Shown here piece by piece: positions 29,737-37,757 of a DNA stretch of 38,716 nucleotides. The notes below the pieces were generated by a model. The model saw only the letters and a list, made by a program, of their open reading frames with translations. It was not told where the DNA came from and made no database searches. Origin of the DNA: DATBIO01 sp036556965 (GTDB taxonomy: Bacteria > Acidobacteriota > Vicinamibacteria > Fen-336); the NCBI GenBank assembly GCA_036556965.1, contig DATBIO010000186.1, forward strand, positions 1 to 38,716, given 5' to 3'. Made by a program: the position numbers and the translations under genes. Numbering within the stretch: the first letter of the stretch is position 1; each line of letters opens with the position of its first letter.

Positions 29737-32177
29737 AGGTCGAGCCTCAGGGTGAGGGAGACGAGGTGCGCATTGTACGCCCGCGGCAGCGTCCCCATGA
29801 AGATCGCGGAGGCGAAGGCGCCGTCCGTGCTGGCGGGCACGAACACGAAGCCCTTGGTGTTGAAGTCGGCGATGTCGTAGGCCTCCCAGACGTAGGCCAG
29901 GGACGCGGTCAGGCGAGGGCCGAGCCGGTACTCGACGTCGGCCTGGAAGTGGCGGAAGCGGATGTCGTCCACCTCCGGAAAGGAGGCCGGAACGAAGGCG
30001 TTGGCGTCGGTGGCGGCCGTGCCCAGCGGGCTGGCATAGGCGATGCTCCCGTCGCTCCGCGAGTAGGAGAAGGCGAGCCCCGCCCGCACCCGGTCCGTCA
30101 CCGCGGCCAGGAGCCCCGCCCCGATGGTGTCCGTGCTGCTCTCCTCCCGCGCCTGCCAGTTGCTCAGCGACTCGGGCGTGGTGTCGACGAGGTAGGGATC
30201 TCCCGGGCGCCCGCCCGACCACGAGCGCCCCGCCTGGTCGTAGCGGTACTCTTCGCGGCTGTACGAGCCCTGGACGCTCAGGCGCTCCCCCAGCGCGTAG
30301 GCGGCATCGCCCGCGTAGACCGTGAAGCGGTCGCCGAGGAGCCCGAAGGGCGACCGGTCGTAGTCGTTGCGGCCGTGCGTGAGGGAGGCGCTGAGGACCA
30401 GGGCCTCGGCGGGGCTGGCGGTGGCCAGCACCTGGACGCGGTCCTGTTCGCGGTCGGCCTCGTCCCACTTCACGAGGAAGGGGAGCACCGGGAACTCCGC
30501 CTCCCCCTGTCTCCGGTGGTGCTGCGAGAAGTCGTAGTCGCTCGCGTCGCGGCGCGCGTGCTCGTACGAGGCGCGCAGCTCCGCCCAGCCCAGCAGGCGG
30601 GCGTCGAGCGCGGCCCGCAGCCGGTCCTCGTCCATCCGCGCCACCTCGCGGAACTCGCGGTCCAGCTCCCGCCGCGTGTATCCCAGGCTGAGGCGGCCCG
30701 CCGACGACAGGTCCACGCTGCCTTCCACGCCGGCGTCCCGGCGCGTGTGCGCGACGGGCAGGTTCGTGAAGATCGCCCCGGGGGTGTCCGGGGCCCGCCA
30801 CTCCGCGTCCTCGCGCACGAAGCCGGGGAAGACGAGCGCGCGCGTGCGGTTGTCGAGGTCGTAGTAGCGGTAGTGGGCGACCACGCGGACCGCGGACGCG
30901 GGCTGGAGCTGCAGGCGCAGGTTCAGCAGCGCCGTGTCCATGCGGGCGTCCACCCGGCTCGCGGGGAGGTTGGCGGGATCGGTGGCGTCGAAAGGCGGGA
31001 CCGGCGCCGGGGGCGGCACCGGCACCACCGCGGTGTTGACCGTGTAGGGCAGGAGGGTGTCGTCCTGGCGCATCCATCCCCGGGAGGCGGCCACGGACAG
31101 CCGCCCCTTCCAGGGAAGCCGTCCGAGGGCGGCGGTGAGGCCGAGGGTGTGCGCCTCGTTGCCGGGGGCGAGGTCGAACTGGCCGGAGCTCGGCCCGGCG
31201 GCGAAGTTCGAGGCGGCCGCGCGCGTGCTGCTGTCGGTGATGCGCCAGGGGTTGTCGAAGCGCAGCGCGTCGATCTCGTTGGAGAACCAGGAGCCCGTAT
31301 AGCCGAGGGCCGCGGACAGCCGCGGGGCGGCGTATTCCACGCCCCCGCGGACCTCGCGCGTCTCGTAGTCGATGGGCCAGGGGATCTCCACGGTGTTGGC
31401 CAGCCCGAAGCTGCCCCCCGTCGGACGCGTCCCCCGGCGCAGCTCGCGGGCCACCTCCAGCTCGACCTCGACCGGGCCCAGCGCGCGCGAGCCGAGCGCG
31501 AGGGCCGCCTTCTTGCGCGTGTGCCCGACGTCCAGCGCGAACGACTCCTCGGCGACGGCGCCGCGGGCGCGCGTGGTGGCGTCGGCGGCGGAGGCCGATG
31601 CCTGCAGCCGCGCCTGCACGGCGTCGTCGATCGACAGCCGGCCGCTGCCGGAGCCGGTGTGGAGGGTGCGGGCGCCGAAGGCGTAGTTGTGCGGGATCTG
31701 GTCGTAGCTCAAGCGTCCCTTCAAGACGCCCGGCCGTCCGGCCTCGATCACGAGATCGCGGTGGGCGAGGGGAAGGTTGCGGCCCACCACGTCGGCGAAG
31801 AAGCCCTCCGTTCGGTGCCGGAAGCGAAGGCCGGCGTCCCAGGCGCCGATCTCACGGTACTCCTCCAGCTTGGCGGAGTCGCCCACGCCGTCCTCCGCGA
31901 GCCCGGACAGGCTCACGTGGAGGGCCCACGGCCGCGTGGGAGCGGGCCGGGCGTCGAAGTCGGGCACCACCGGGGAGTACACGCCCTCCAGCCGGGGCCG
32001 CCCGAACCCCGCGTCCGGCCAGAAGTCGAGACCGACCTCGGCGCCGCCCGATGAGGTGGCGGGGGCGGAAGGAGGGGGCGACGGCTCGGCGGAGGCGGGC
32101 TCCTGCGCCTCCACGGCTGACGCCGGCCACAGGCCGACGCACGCGGCCATGGCCAGCCGGCCGAGGGTCGGCCTCAT
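29733..32177 (-). CDS. MtrB/PioB-family decaheme-associated outer-membrane beta-barrel
   Basis: An 814-residue protein. Signal peptide MRPTLGRLAMAACVGLWPASAVEA, then a Pro/Ser-rich stretch, then a long run of alternating amphipathic strands typical of a large barrel. Aromatic-rich strands recur throughout, for example RVVAHYRYYDLDNRTRAL and LSVQGSYSREEYRYDQ. It ends NAHLVSLTLRLDL, the hydrophobic C-terminal strand expected for barrel assembly. The gene overlaps the decaheme gene (ATGA), the canonical arrangement of MtrA-MtrB pairs. No Cys remains in the mature chain by my reading, so an N-terminal CxxC found in Shewanella MtrB is missing. The barrel would sheath the decaheme wire across the outer membrane. 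Confidence 0.9.
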   Translation of the reverse strand: MRPTLGRLAMAACVGLWPASAVEAQEPASAEPSPPPSAPATSSGGAEVGLDFWPDAGFGRPRLEGVYSPVVPDFDARPAPTRPWALHVSLSGLAEDGVGDSAKLEEYREIGAWDAGLRFRHRTEGFFADVVGRNLPLAHRDLVIEAGRPGVLKGRLSYDQIPHNYAFGARTLHTGSGSGRLSIDDAVQARLQASASAADATTRARGAVAEESFALDVGHTRKKAALALGSRALGPVEVELEVARELRRGTRPTGGSFGLANTVEIPWPIDYETREVRGGVEYAAPRLSAALGYTGSWFSNEIDALRFDNPWRITDSSTRAAASNFAAGPSSGQFDLAPGNEAHTLGLTAALGRLPWKGRLSVAASRGWMRQDDTLLPYTVNTAVVPVPPPAPVPPFDATDPANLPASRVDARMDTALLNLRLQLQPASAVRVVAHYRYYDLDNRTRALVFPGFVREDAEWRAPDTPGAIFTNLPVAHTRRDAGVEGSVDLSSAGRLSLGYTRRELDREFREVARMDEDRLRAALDARLLGWAELRASYEHARRDASDYDFSQHHRRQGEAEFPVLPFLVKWDEADREQDRVQVLATASPAEALVLSASLTHGRNDYDRSPFGLLGDRFTVYAGDAAYALGERLSVQGSYSREEYRYDQAGRSWSGGRPGDPYLVDTTPESLSNWQAREESSTDTIGAGLLAAVTDRVRAGLAFSYSRSDGSIAYASPLGTAATDANAFVPASFPEVDDIRFRHFQADVEYRLGPRLTASLAYVWEAYDIADFNTKGFVFVPASTDGAFASAIFMGTLPRAYNAHLVSLTLRLDL

Positions 32178-33160
32178 CGGTGCCAGAACTTCCCCGAGGG
32201 ATGGTTGCTGCCGTGGATCTGCACGTGGCAGTTGTTGCAGGCGCGGTACACCAGCGCTGGCGCACGGAGCTGGTAAACGGTGAGGCCGGCGGCGGCGTCC
32301 GGGGCCGTGCGCGCCAGCAGGGCAGAGGAGTGGCCGGCGTTCTGGTGGCAGCGCTGGCAGAGCAGGGGGCGCTTGGCCACGAGCAGGTACTCGTGCGACG
32401 AGCCGTGGGGGTCGTGGCAGTTGAGGCAGCTCTCGCGCACCGGCGGGTGCTCGAAGAGGAAGGGGCCGCGCGTCTCCGCGTGGCACTCGTAGCACTTGTC
32501 GTTGACGGAGGCGGCGGACACCAGCTTCTCCGTGGCCGTCCCGTGCGGGTTGTGGCAGCTGGTGCAGGCGAGCTTGCCCTCCCGGATCGGGTGGTGCGAC
32601 GACTTGAGGAGCGCGCCCCGCACCGGCAGGTGGCACTGGGTGCAGAGCTGCGGCTCCGTGGGCTGGGCCAGGAGTTTGGCGTGGCCGCCGTGGACGGCGT
32701 GGCAGTCGGTGCACGCGACCTTGCGGCTGTCGTGGGCGCTGCCGTGCCACAGCGCCACCTGGCCCCGCTCGTGGCAGGTGAGGCAGGGCGCGTTGCGCTG
32801 GGCGACGGGCGTCTGCTTGGCGAAGGTGAGGAGGGCGCCCACTCCTCGGCCGCCCCCGCCCTGCACGTGCCGCTCGGCCGTGCCGTGGCAGCTCTCGCAC
32901 TGGGCCTGCGCCGCCGGGCTGGGGGCGTCACCGGAGCGGCCGTGCGCGCTCTCCAGGTAGCTCTGGAACTTGTCCCAGTGGCACTGCTGGCAGAGGCGGG
33001 CGTCCACCGTCGCGGACGGCGCGGGGGCGGCCGGCTGCCCTTCCGCCGAGGCCGCGCGGCCACTCCGGGTTGCCAGGAGGACGGCTCCGGCGAGCACCAG
33101 GGCACACGCGAGCAGGCGGTGCTGCCACCTCCCCGGAAGGCACACCGGCCGGGCGCCCAT
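32174..33160 (-). CDS. Decaheme c-type cytochrome, MtrA/DmsE family
   Basis: A 328-residue exported multihaem protein. Ten CxxCH sites are countable in order: CQQCH, CESCH, CLTCH, CTDCH, CTQCH, CTSCH, CYECH, CLNCH, CQRCH and CNNCH. Length and haem number match MtrA/PioA/DmsE periplasmic cytochromes. The signal is RLLACALVLAGAVLLATRSGRA; ATG 33160 is chosen because AGGAAGGT lies upstream, an alternative ATG 33196 adding 12 residues. It moves electrons between periplasm and the outer-membrane barrel encoded next (4-bp overlap). Direction (metal reduction, iron oxidation or another extracellular acceptor) cannot be read from sequence. Confidence 0.95.
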   Translation of the reverse strand: MGARPVCLPGRWQHRLLACALVLAGAVLLATRSGRAASAEGQPAAPAPSATVDARLCQQCHWDKFQSYLESAHGRSGDAPSPAAQAQCESCHGTAERHVQGGGGRGVGALLTFAKQTPVAQRNAPCLTCHERGQVALWHGSAHDSRKVACTDCHAVHGGHAKLLAQPTEPQLCTQCHLPVRGALLKSSHHPIREGKLACTSCHNPHGTATEKLVSAASVNDKCYECHAETRGPFLFEHPPVRESCLNCHDPHGSSHEYLLVAKRPLLCQRCHQNAGHSSALLARTAPDAAAGLTVYQLRAPALVYRACNNCHVQIHGSNHPSGKFWHR

Positions 33161-33270
33161 CCGAGACCTTCCTGGCCTCGCCGTCCACAACCGCATCTCG
33201 CGAGCTCCGGGGAGGGGGTCGCGCAGCCGCGTAGAGAGTGGGGCAACCCGGCCCGGGAGTCAAACGGCTT

Positions 33271-33305
33271 GTGTCCGAGGGTCCGCCACGCGGACCGTCG
33301 GACAC
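33271..33305. terminator. Strong hairpin downstream of the cNMP-binding regulator
   Basis: Arms of 16 bp (33271-33286 and 33290-33305) pair with one mismatch around a 3-nt loop. It lies just after the stop of the regulator gene and ahead of the cytochrome operon, both on the minus strand. There is no T run, so it may be a terminator or an insulator. Confidence 0.55.
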
Positions 33306-33309
33306 GGGC

Positions 33310-34305
33310 TCAGCCCGCCTGGCCGCTCTCCACCAGGGCGGCGAGCGTCTTGTAGACGTGGTAGGAGCAGCGGGGCACGGCCCGCTGCAGCTCGGCGAGG
33401 GACGCGCCCTTCTTGAGGCGCGACCAGATGGCGGCGGCCAGCTCCGCGGTCTCGGCCTCCGGCCAGGTGAGCTGCGGCGCCCTCTGCTTCCACGACCGCT
33501 CGGCATCGGGGAGCTTCGCCCGCAGCAGGACGAGCTCGTCCTGAAGGCGCACGGCCTCCATGAGGAGGTTGATGGCGGGCAGGGTGACGTCGGCCTGGAG
33601 GTCCTCTTCGCGCACGGTCCGGCCGGCGAAGTGGAACTCGCCCTCCAGCGGCGCCTGGAAGAGCTGGAAGACGGCGTCGTCGCCGCTGAGGTGCCGGAGT
33701 CGCGCCCGGGCGATGTTGCCCTTGAAGAAGAGGAGCTCGGCCAGCCGGCCATGGCCGTCCTCCTGGGAGACGACCAGGTTCCCCGTCTGGTGCGCGCCGA
33801 TCAGGGTCTGCATGACGGTGGCGAGGTCGAAGAAGCGAAGGTTGCCCTGAAGCTGTCGGGCCGCGCTGGGCGGGACCTTGCTGGTCGTGTTCTCCAGGCG
33901 CTTGGCCAGCACCACGCAGAGGTCTCGCGAGAAGGAGGGCAGGCTGGCCATGAGGTCCAGGAACACCGACTTGTCGAGCACGAGCACACTGGCCCTCTCG
34001 GGGGCGCGGGCGGTGGCCGTGCGGGGCGCGCCGGTGAGGAGGGCGATCTCCCCCACCACGTCCCCCTCCCCGAGGTAGGCCAGGGGGACCGGCTCCGTGG
34101 CGCCGTCGGGGACGGCCAGGATCTCGAGCACGCCGCTCTGCACGATGTAGAGGCGGTCCCCGGTGTCGCCCTGCCGGAAGACCACCGCCCCGGGGCCGAA
34201 TTCCTGGATCACGCCCTGGGCCAGGACGGCGCGCAGCACCTCCGGCGGCTGGCTCTCGAACAGGTCGGATGCGAGAAGGAAGCCGGGATCGATGTCGGGA
34301 GCCAT
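33310..34305 (-). CDS. Cyclic-nucleotide-binding regulator with DUF4388 (PATAN-like) domain
   Basis: A 331-residue soluble protein. Residues ~12-130 are a CRP-type cNMP-binding domain with FGPGAVVFRQGDTGDRLYIVQSG and the phosphate-binding cassette GEIALLTGAPRTATA (Arg 95, Thr 96), so ligand binding looks intact. A DUF4388 domain follows (LQGNLRFFDLATVMQTLIGA to GEFHFAGRTV, ~150-235). The C-terminal region is helical (WPEAETAELAAAIWSRLKKG and YHVYKTLAALVESG) and resembles a winged-helix segment. No HTH of the Crp type is seen. It is monocistronic, with TATAAT 15 nt upstream of ATG, divergent from the lysine aminotransferase. Confidence 0.88.
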   Translation of the reverse strand: MAPDIDPGFLLASDLFESQPPEVLRAVLAQGVIQEFGPGAVVFRQGDTGDRLYIVQSGVLEILAVPDGATEPVPLAYLGEGDVVGEIALLTGAPRTATARAPERASVLVLDKSVFLDLMASLPSFSRDLCVVLAKRLENTTSKVPPSAARQLQGNLRFFDLATVMQTLIGAHQTGNLVVSQEDGHGRLAELLFFKGNIARARLRHLSGDDAVFQLFQAPLEGEFHFAGRTVREEDLQADVTLPAINLLMEAVRLQDELVLLRAKLPDAERSWKQRAPQLTWPEAETAELAAAIWSRLKKGASLAELQRAVPRCSYHVYKTLAALVESGQAG

Positions 34306-34320
34306 GCGGGAAGCCGCCCG

Positions 34321-34326
34321 ATTATA
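34321..34326 (-). promoter_or_regulatory. Perfect TATAAT for the cNMP-binding gene, in an AT-rich divergent gap
   Basis: On the minus strand TATAAT (34326 to 34321) ends 15 nt before ATG 34305. The surrounding 34319-34340 is the most AT-rich spot in this region (TATATCG and CTAATAT on the plus strand) and may also serve the lysine aminotransferase operon. Confidence 0.5.
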
Positions 34327-34425
34327 TCGTGCTAATATGTGCCGCTCATCGGCCGGGCGTCCCGCCTCTCGCGCGCGCCGGGGCCCCGAAGTGACAGATC
34401 CCCAAGCACTTAGAGGTAGGCTCGC

Positions 34426-35766
34426 GTGAACGTCACCACCACTTCCGCCCTCGGCATGGTGAACCCGCCGGACGTCCACCGGACGCTCGCCCGGACCATC
34501 CTGGCCGACGGATTCGACCTGGTGTTCGACTACGAGCGGAGCCGCGGGTCCTGGCTCCACGACGCGCGCAGCGGCCGCCGCTACCTCGACTTCCTCACGT
34601 TCTTCGGCTCCAACCCCCTGGGCTTCAACCACCCGAAGATGCAGGAGCCCGAGTTCCTCCGGATCCTGCACCGTGTGGCACAGCTCAAGCCCTCGCTGTC
34701 CGACATCTACAGCGTGGAGTACGCGGGCTTCGTCGAGGTCTTCCAGCGCCTGGCCATACCGCCCTACCTGAGGCACGGCTTCTTCATCGAGGGCGGGACG
34801 CTGGCCGTGGAGAACGCCCTGAAGACGGCCTTCGACTGGAAGGTGCGGCGCAACAAGAGGATGGGGCGCGGGGAGAAGGGCTCGCAGGTCATCCACTTCC
34901 GCGAGGCGTTCCACGGGCGCTCGGGCTACACGCTGTCCCTCACCAACACCGATCCCGTCAAGACGGACTACTTCCCCAAGTTCGACTGGCCCCGGGTCGA
35001 GAACCCGAAGCTCCGCTTCCCCGTCACGGCGGAGGTGGAGGCGGAGGTCGCGGCCGCGGAGGAGCGGGCGCTGGACCAGGTCCGCCGCGCCTTCGCCGAG
35101 CGGCCAGACGACATCGCCGCCATCATCATCGAGCCCGTCCAGGCCGAGGGCGGGGACAACCACTTCCGCCCCTCGTTCCTGCAGGCGCTCCAGCGCCTGG
35201 CCGACGAGCACGAGTGCTTCTTCGTGGTGGACGAGGTCCAGACCGGCATCGGGCTCACCGGCCGCATGTGGGCGCACGAGCACTTCGGCCTGAGGCCGGA
35301 CGCCCTGGCCTTCGGGAAGAAGACGCAGGTCTGCGGCTGCCTGGTGGGGGAGAAGGTGGACCAGGAGCCGCAGAACGTCTTCACCGTTCCCTCCCGCATC
35401 AACTCCACCTGGGGCGGCAACCTGACGGACATGGTGAGGTTCGGGCGCTTCCTGGAGGTCATCCAGGAGGACGCCCTGGTGGAGAACGCGCGCGTGGTGG
35501 GCGCCCACCTCCTGCGCGGGCTCGAGCAGGTCCAGGCGGAGGCGGGGGGCGTCCTCTCCAACGCCCGCGGCCTCGGCCTGATGATCGCGGTGGACCTGCC
35601 CACGCCGGAGGCGCGCGACCGCGCGCACCGCAAGGTCATCGAGAACGGGCTCCTGCTCCTGAAATGCGGCCCCCGTTCGCTGCGCTTCCGCCCGCCCCTC
35701 GACCTGACGCCGGCCGACGCCGACGCCGGCCTCGACATCGTGCGCCGCACGGTGAAGGCCCTCTAG
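34426..35766 (+). CDS. lat: L-lysine 6-aminotransferase (PLP, class III)
   Basis: A 446-residue class-III aminotransferase. Signatures: FDLVFDYERSRGSWLHDARSG, LDFLTFFGSNPLGFNHP, FFIEGGTLAVENALKTAFDW, EAFHGRSGYTLSLTNTDPVK, AIIIEPVQAEGGDNHFR, FVVDEVQTGIGLTGRMWAHE, and the PLP Lys in AFGKKTQVCG. These match lysine epsilon-aminotransferases, which convert lysine and 2-oxoglutarate to aminoadipate semialdehyde (piperideine-6-carboxylate). GTG 34426 has AGAGGTAGG upstream. It leads a three-gene operon with a 76-residue protein and a DapB-like dehydrogenase. Whether it serves catabolism or a secondary product is not clear. Confidence 0.92.
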   Translation: MNVTTTSALGMVNPPDVHRTLARTILADGFDLVFDYERSRGSWLHDARSGRRYLDFLTFFGSNPLGFNHPKMQEPEFLRILHRVAQLKPSLSDIYSVEYAGFVEVFQRLAIPPYLRHGFFIEGGTLAVENALKTAFDWKVRRNKRMGRGEKGSQVIHFREAFHGRSGYTLSLTNTDPVKTDYFPKFDWPRVENPKLRFPVTAEVEAEVAAAEERALDQVRRAFAERPDDIAAIIIEPVQAEGGDNHFRPSFLQALQRLADEHECFFVVDEVQTGIGLTGRMWAHEHFGLRPDALAFGKKTQVCGCLVGEKVDQEPQNVFTVPSRINSTWGGNLTDMVRFGRFLEVIQEDALVENARVVGAHLLRGLEQVQAEAGGVLSNARGLGLMIAVDLPTPEARDRAHRKVIENGLLLLKCGPRSLRFRPPLDLTPADADAGLDIVRRTVKAL

Positions 35767-35779
35767 AAAGGAAACCCGC

Positions 35780-36010
35780 GTGATCGAGAAAGAAGCGGCG
35801 ATCCGGATCTACAGCGAGATCCTGGCCAACACGCTGGGGGCGAAGACGGCCAAGGGGAAGCTGGTGCGGGTGGCTCCCGAGGGCTTCTACGAGGTGACGC
35901 TGGAGTCGCAGGGCAGGAACTACACGACCCTGCTCCCCGTGGCCTGCACGGTGATCCTGTCCGCGGAGCCCGAGGAGGAGATCCCCTCCCTGCCCGAGGT
36001 CGAGCGCTGA
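35780..36010 (+). CDS. Small conserved-looking protein in the lysine operon (unknown)
   Basis: A 76-residue acidic protein starting at GTG 35780, 13 bp after lat, with AAAGGAAA upstream. It has no signal, membrane span or Cys. The predicted content is a helix (EKEAAIRIYSEILANTLGA), three short strands (KLVRVAPEGFYEVTLES, NYTTLLPVACTVIL) and an acidic tail. Its stop TGA overlaps a CTG that begins the next gene. The operon position suggests a partner or regulator of the two enzymes, but I recognise no family. Confidence 0.75.
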   Translation: MIEKEAAIRIYSEILANTLGAKTAKGKLVRVAPEGFYEVTLESQGRNYTTLLPVACTVILSAEPEEEIPSLPEVER

Positions 36011-37047
36011 CCCGCGCGCTCAAGGTCGTCCACGTCGGTCTGGGACCCATCGGCCAGGGCATCGCGCGCCTGGTCCTGGAGTCGGACGGCCTCCACGTGG
36101 TGGGCGCCACCGACCCCTCCCCCGAGCTGGCGGGCAAGGACCTCGGCCTCGCCCTCGGCCTGGGCCGACGGCTGCGCGTCAAGATCGCCGGGGACCCCGT
36201 CCGCTTCATGCGCAAGGCGAGGGCGGACGTGGCCATCCTCAGCACCGCCTCCTCGGTCAAGGCCGTCAAGCCGCAGATCGCGGCCCTCGTGCAGCGCGGG
36301 ATGAACGTGGTCACCACCTGCGAGGAGATGGCGTTCCCCGCGCCCGAGAGCGCGAGCGCCTTCCGGGAGCTGGACCGGCTGGCCCAGCGCAAGAAGGTCT
36401 CCGTGCTCGCCACCGGCGTGAACCCGGGCTACGCCATGGACGCCCTCGCCCTCGTCCTGACCGCGCCCTGCGCCACCGTCAACCGGGTGACGGTGACGCG
36501 GGTGGTGGACGCGGGCACGCGGCGCCTCCCCTTGCAGCGCAAGGTGGGCGCCGGGCTCAACCTCAACCAGTTCCGCCGCGCCATGACCGAGGGCACCGTG
36601 CGCCACGTCGGCCTCCGCGAGTCGGCGCACATGATCGCCGCCGGCCTGGGCTGGAAGCTCGACAAGGTGGACGAGACGCTCGAGCCGGCCATCGCCCCGC
36701 GCGACCTCGACACCGACTACCTGCGGGTACCCGCCGGCTCCGCGGCGGGGGTCAAGCAGACGGCCCGTGGCTACCAGGACGGCGACCTGAGGGTCAGCCT
36801 GGACCTGCAGATGTACGTGGGGGCGGAGAACCCGCGCGACCACGTGGTCGTGGACGGCACGCCTCCCGTGGACATGACCATCCATGGAGGCCTGGCCGGC
36901 GACCTCGCCACCGCCGCCATCGCCGTGAACTGCATCCCGAAGGTCCTCGCCGCCCGTCCCGGCGCCCTGACCATGCGCGACATCGCCCTGCCCCACCGCC
37001 TGAACCCCATCGAGGTGAAGGAGCTGGTGGGCAGGCGCAAGCGTTAG
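36007..37047 (+). CDS. DapB-like / 2,4-diaminopentanoate-dehydrogenase-type NAD(P) oxidoreductase
   Basis: A 346-residue dehydrogenase. The Rossmann motif VVHVGLGPIGQGIARLV lies at the very N-terminus, so the start must be before 36097 (the first GTG). The only fitting codon is CTG 36007, which overlaps the previous stop as CTGA. This is a rare initiator, but the same overlap style (GTGA, ATGA) is common in this window. Beyond it, GATDPSPELAGKDLG, SVKAVKPQIAALVQRGMNVV, EEMAFP, LATGVNPGYAMDALALVLT and RVVDAGTRRLPLQRKVGAGL match the diaminopentanoate dehydrogenase/DapB-like group. Next to lysine aminotransferase it may act on an aminoadipate-semialdehyde derivative. Reaction inferred, fold secure. 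Confidence 0.88.
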   Translation: MTRALKVVHVGLGPIGQGIARLVLESDGLHVVGATDPSPELAGKDLGLALGLGRRLRVKIAGDPVRFMRKARADVAILSTASSVKAVKPQIAALVQRGMNVVTTCEEMAFPAPESASAFRELDRLAQRKKVSVLATGVNPGYAMDALALVLTAPCATVNRVTVTRVVDAGTRRLPLQRKVGAGLNLNQFRRAMTEGTVRHVGLRESAHMIAAGLGWKLDKVDETLEPAIAPRDLDTDYLRVPAGSAAGVKQTARGYQDGDLRVSLDLQMYVGAENPRDHVVVDGTPPVDMTIHGGLAGDLATAAIAVNCIPKVLAARPGALTMRDIALPHRLNPIEVKELVGRRKR

Positions 37048-37082
37048 CCGGCGCCGCCCGCCCGGGCGGCGAGCGGCTAACG
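37042..37082. terminator. Long bipartite palindrome pairing two convergent stops
   Basis: Outer arms CGTTAGCCG (37042-37050) and CGGCTAACG (37074-37082) and inner arms CGCCGCCCG (37052-37060) and CGGGCGGCG (37063-37071) form a nearly continuous 18-bp stem with a 2-nt loop. The two TAG stops (37045-37047 plus, 37079-37077 minus) lie opposite one another. There is no T run. Confidence 0.6.
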
Positions 37083-37358
37083 CGCCCGCTCGAGGTAGTC
37101 GCGGAGCCGGGCCTCGTCCTGCGGGTGGACGCCCACGAACTGGACCGCGACCTCGTGGGCGCCGCTCGCGGCCTGGCAGCGGCGGACCTCCGCCTGCACC
37201 CACAGGGGCTGGCCGAACAGGTCGAGGCGGAAGTCGTGGATGCTGCCCACCTCGAGGGGGGCGCGCAGCTGCAGGAGCGCGCCGCCCAGGCTCAGATCGA
37301 TGAGGCTGGCCTCCACCTCGGCGCGCGCGGTCGCGCGCAGCCCGCCCGGCTCGCTCAT
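37077..37358 (-). CDS. PilZ domain protein (c-di-GMP receptor), short form
   Basis: A 93-residue protein that is essentially one PilZ domain: LRATARAEVEASLIDLSLGG provides an RxxxR (Arg 8, Arg 12) and the (D/N)xSxxG motif (DLSLGG), then the barrel strands VGSIHDFRLDLFG and EVAVQFVGVHPQDEARLRDYL. Both c-di-GMP contact motifs are visible, though the spacing is tighter than in typical PilZ proteins. The ATG overlaps the stop of the upstream PilZ gene (ATGA), so the pair are cotranslated. It would be a cytoplasmic receptor for the product of the diguanylate cyclases in this window. Confidence 0.88.
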   Translation of the reverse strand: MSEPGGLRATARAEVEASLIDLSLGGALLQLRAPLEVGSIHDFRLDLFGQPLWVQAEVRRCQAASGAHEVAVQFVGVHPQDEARLRDYLERAR

Positions 37359-37696
37359 TGCGGCCTCCGACGCTCGCGCTCGAGGAAGGCCTGGAGCAGC
37401 GCGCGGTCCAGGGCCTCGAGCTCGGTGAAGTCCACCGCCACCCGCCAGCGCCCGCCCCCCGGCTCGGGCTCGCCCACGTTCACGACGCGCGCGCGCACGT
37501 CCACCGGGCCGTGGGCCAGCTCGAGGCTCAGGTCGCAGGCGGAGCCCAGGGCCAGGGGCACGCTGGTCTCCAGCTCCGCGCCGCTCTCCGAGAGCACGAC
37601 CACGCGAACCTCGGCCAGCACCGTGGCGCGGCCCACCGCGCGGCCGTCCAGCCGTACGCGCTCGTGGCGGCGGCGGTCGCTGCCCGCGTCCGACAT
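37355..37696 (-). CDS. PilZ domain protein
   Basis: A 113-residue PilZ protein. The N-terminal RRRHERVRL gives the RxxxR site, and LSESGAELET lies where (D/N)xSxxG is expected, with E in place of the first D/N, so binding may be weakened. Strands follow (CDLSLELAHGPVDVRARVVNV, WRVAVDFTELEALDRALL). The ATG at 37696 lies 9 nt after TAGAAT, so the mRNA is probably near-leaderless. It pairs with the second PilZ gene by a 4-bp overlap and is divergent from the DUF4388 gene at 37775. Confidence 0.85.
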   Translation of the reverse strand: MSDAGSDRRRHERVRLDGRAVGRATVLAEVRVVVLSESGAELETSVPLALGSACDLSLELAHGPVDVRARVVNVGEPEPGGGRWRVAVDFTELEALDRALLQAFLERERRRPQ

Positions 37697-37705
37697 GGGG
37701 ACGGG

Positions 37706-37711
37706 ATTCTA
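37706..37711 (-). promoter_or_regulatory. -10 element of the PilZ operon
   Basis: TAGAAT on the minus strand, 9 nt before ATG 37696. Confidence 0.45.
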
Positions 37712-37757
37712 GCCCGGATCGCCCGGGGGGCCCCGAGGGTCCGGCGGAAGCTGGGCT

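Noticed and set aside
36097..37047. Dehydrogenase starting at GTG 36097
   Set aside because: It would remove the GLGPIGQG nucleotide-binding motif that lies just upstream in the same frame.
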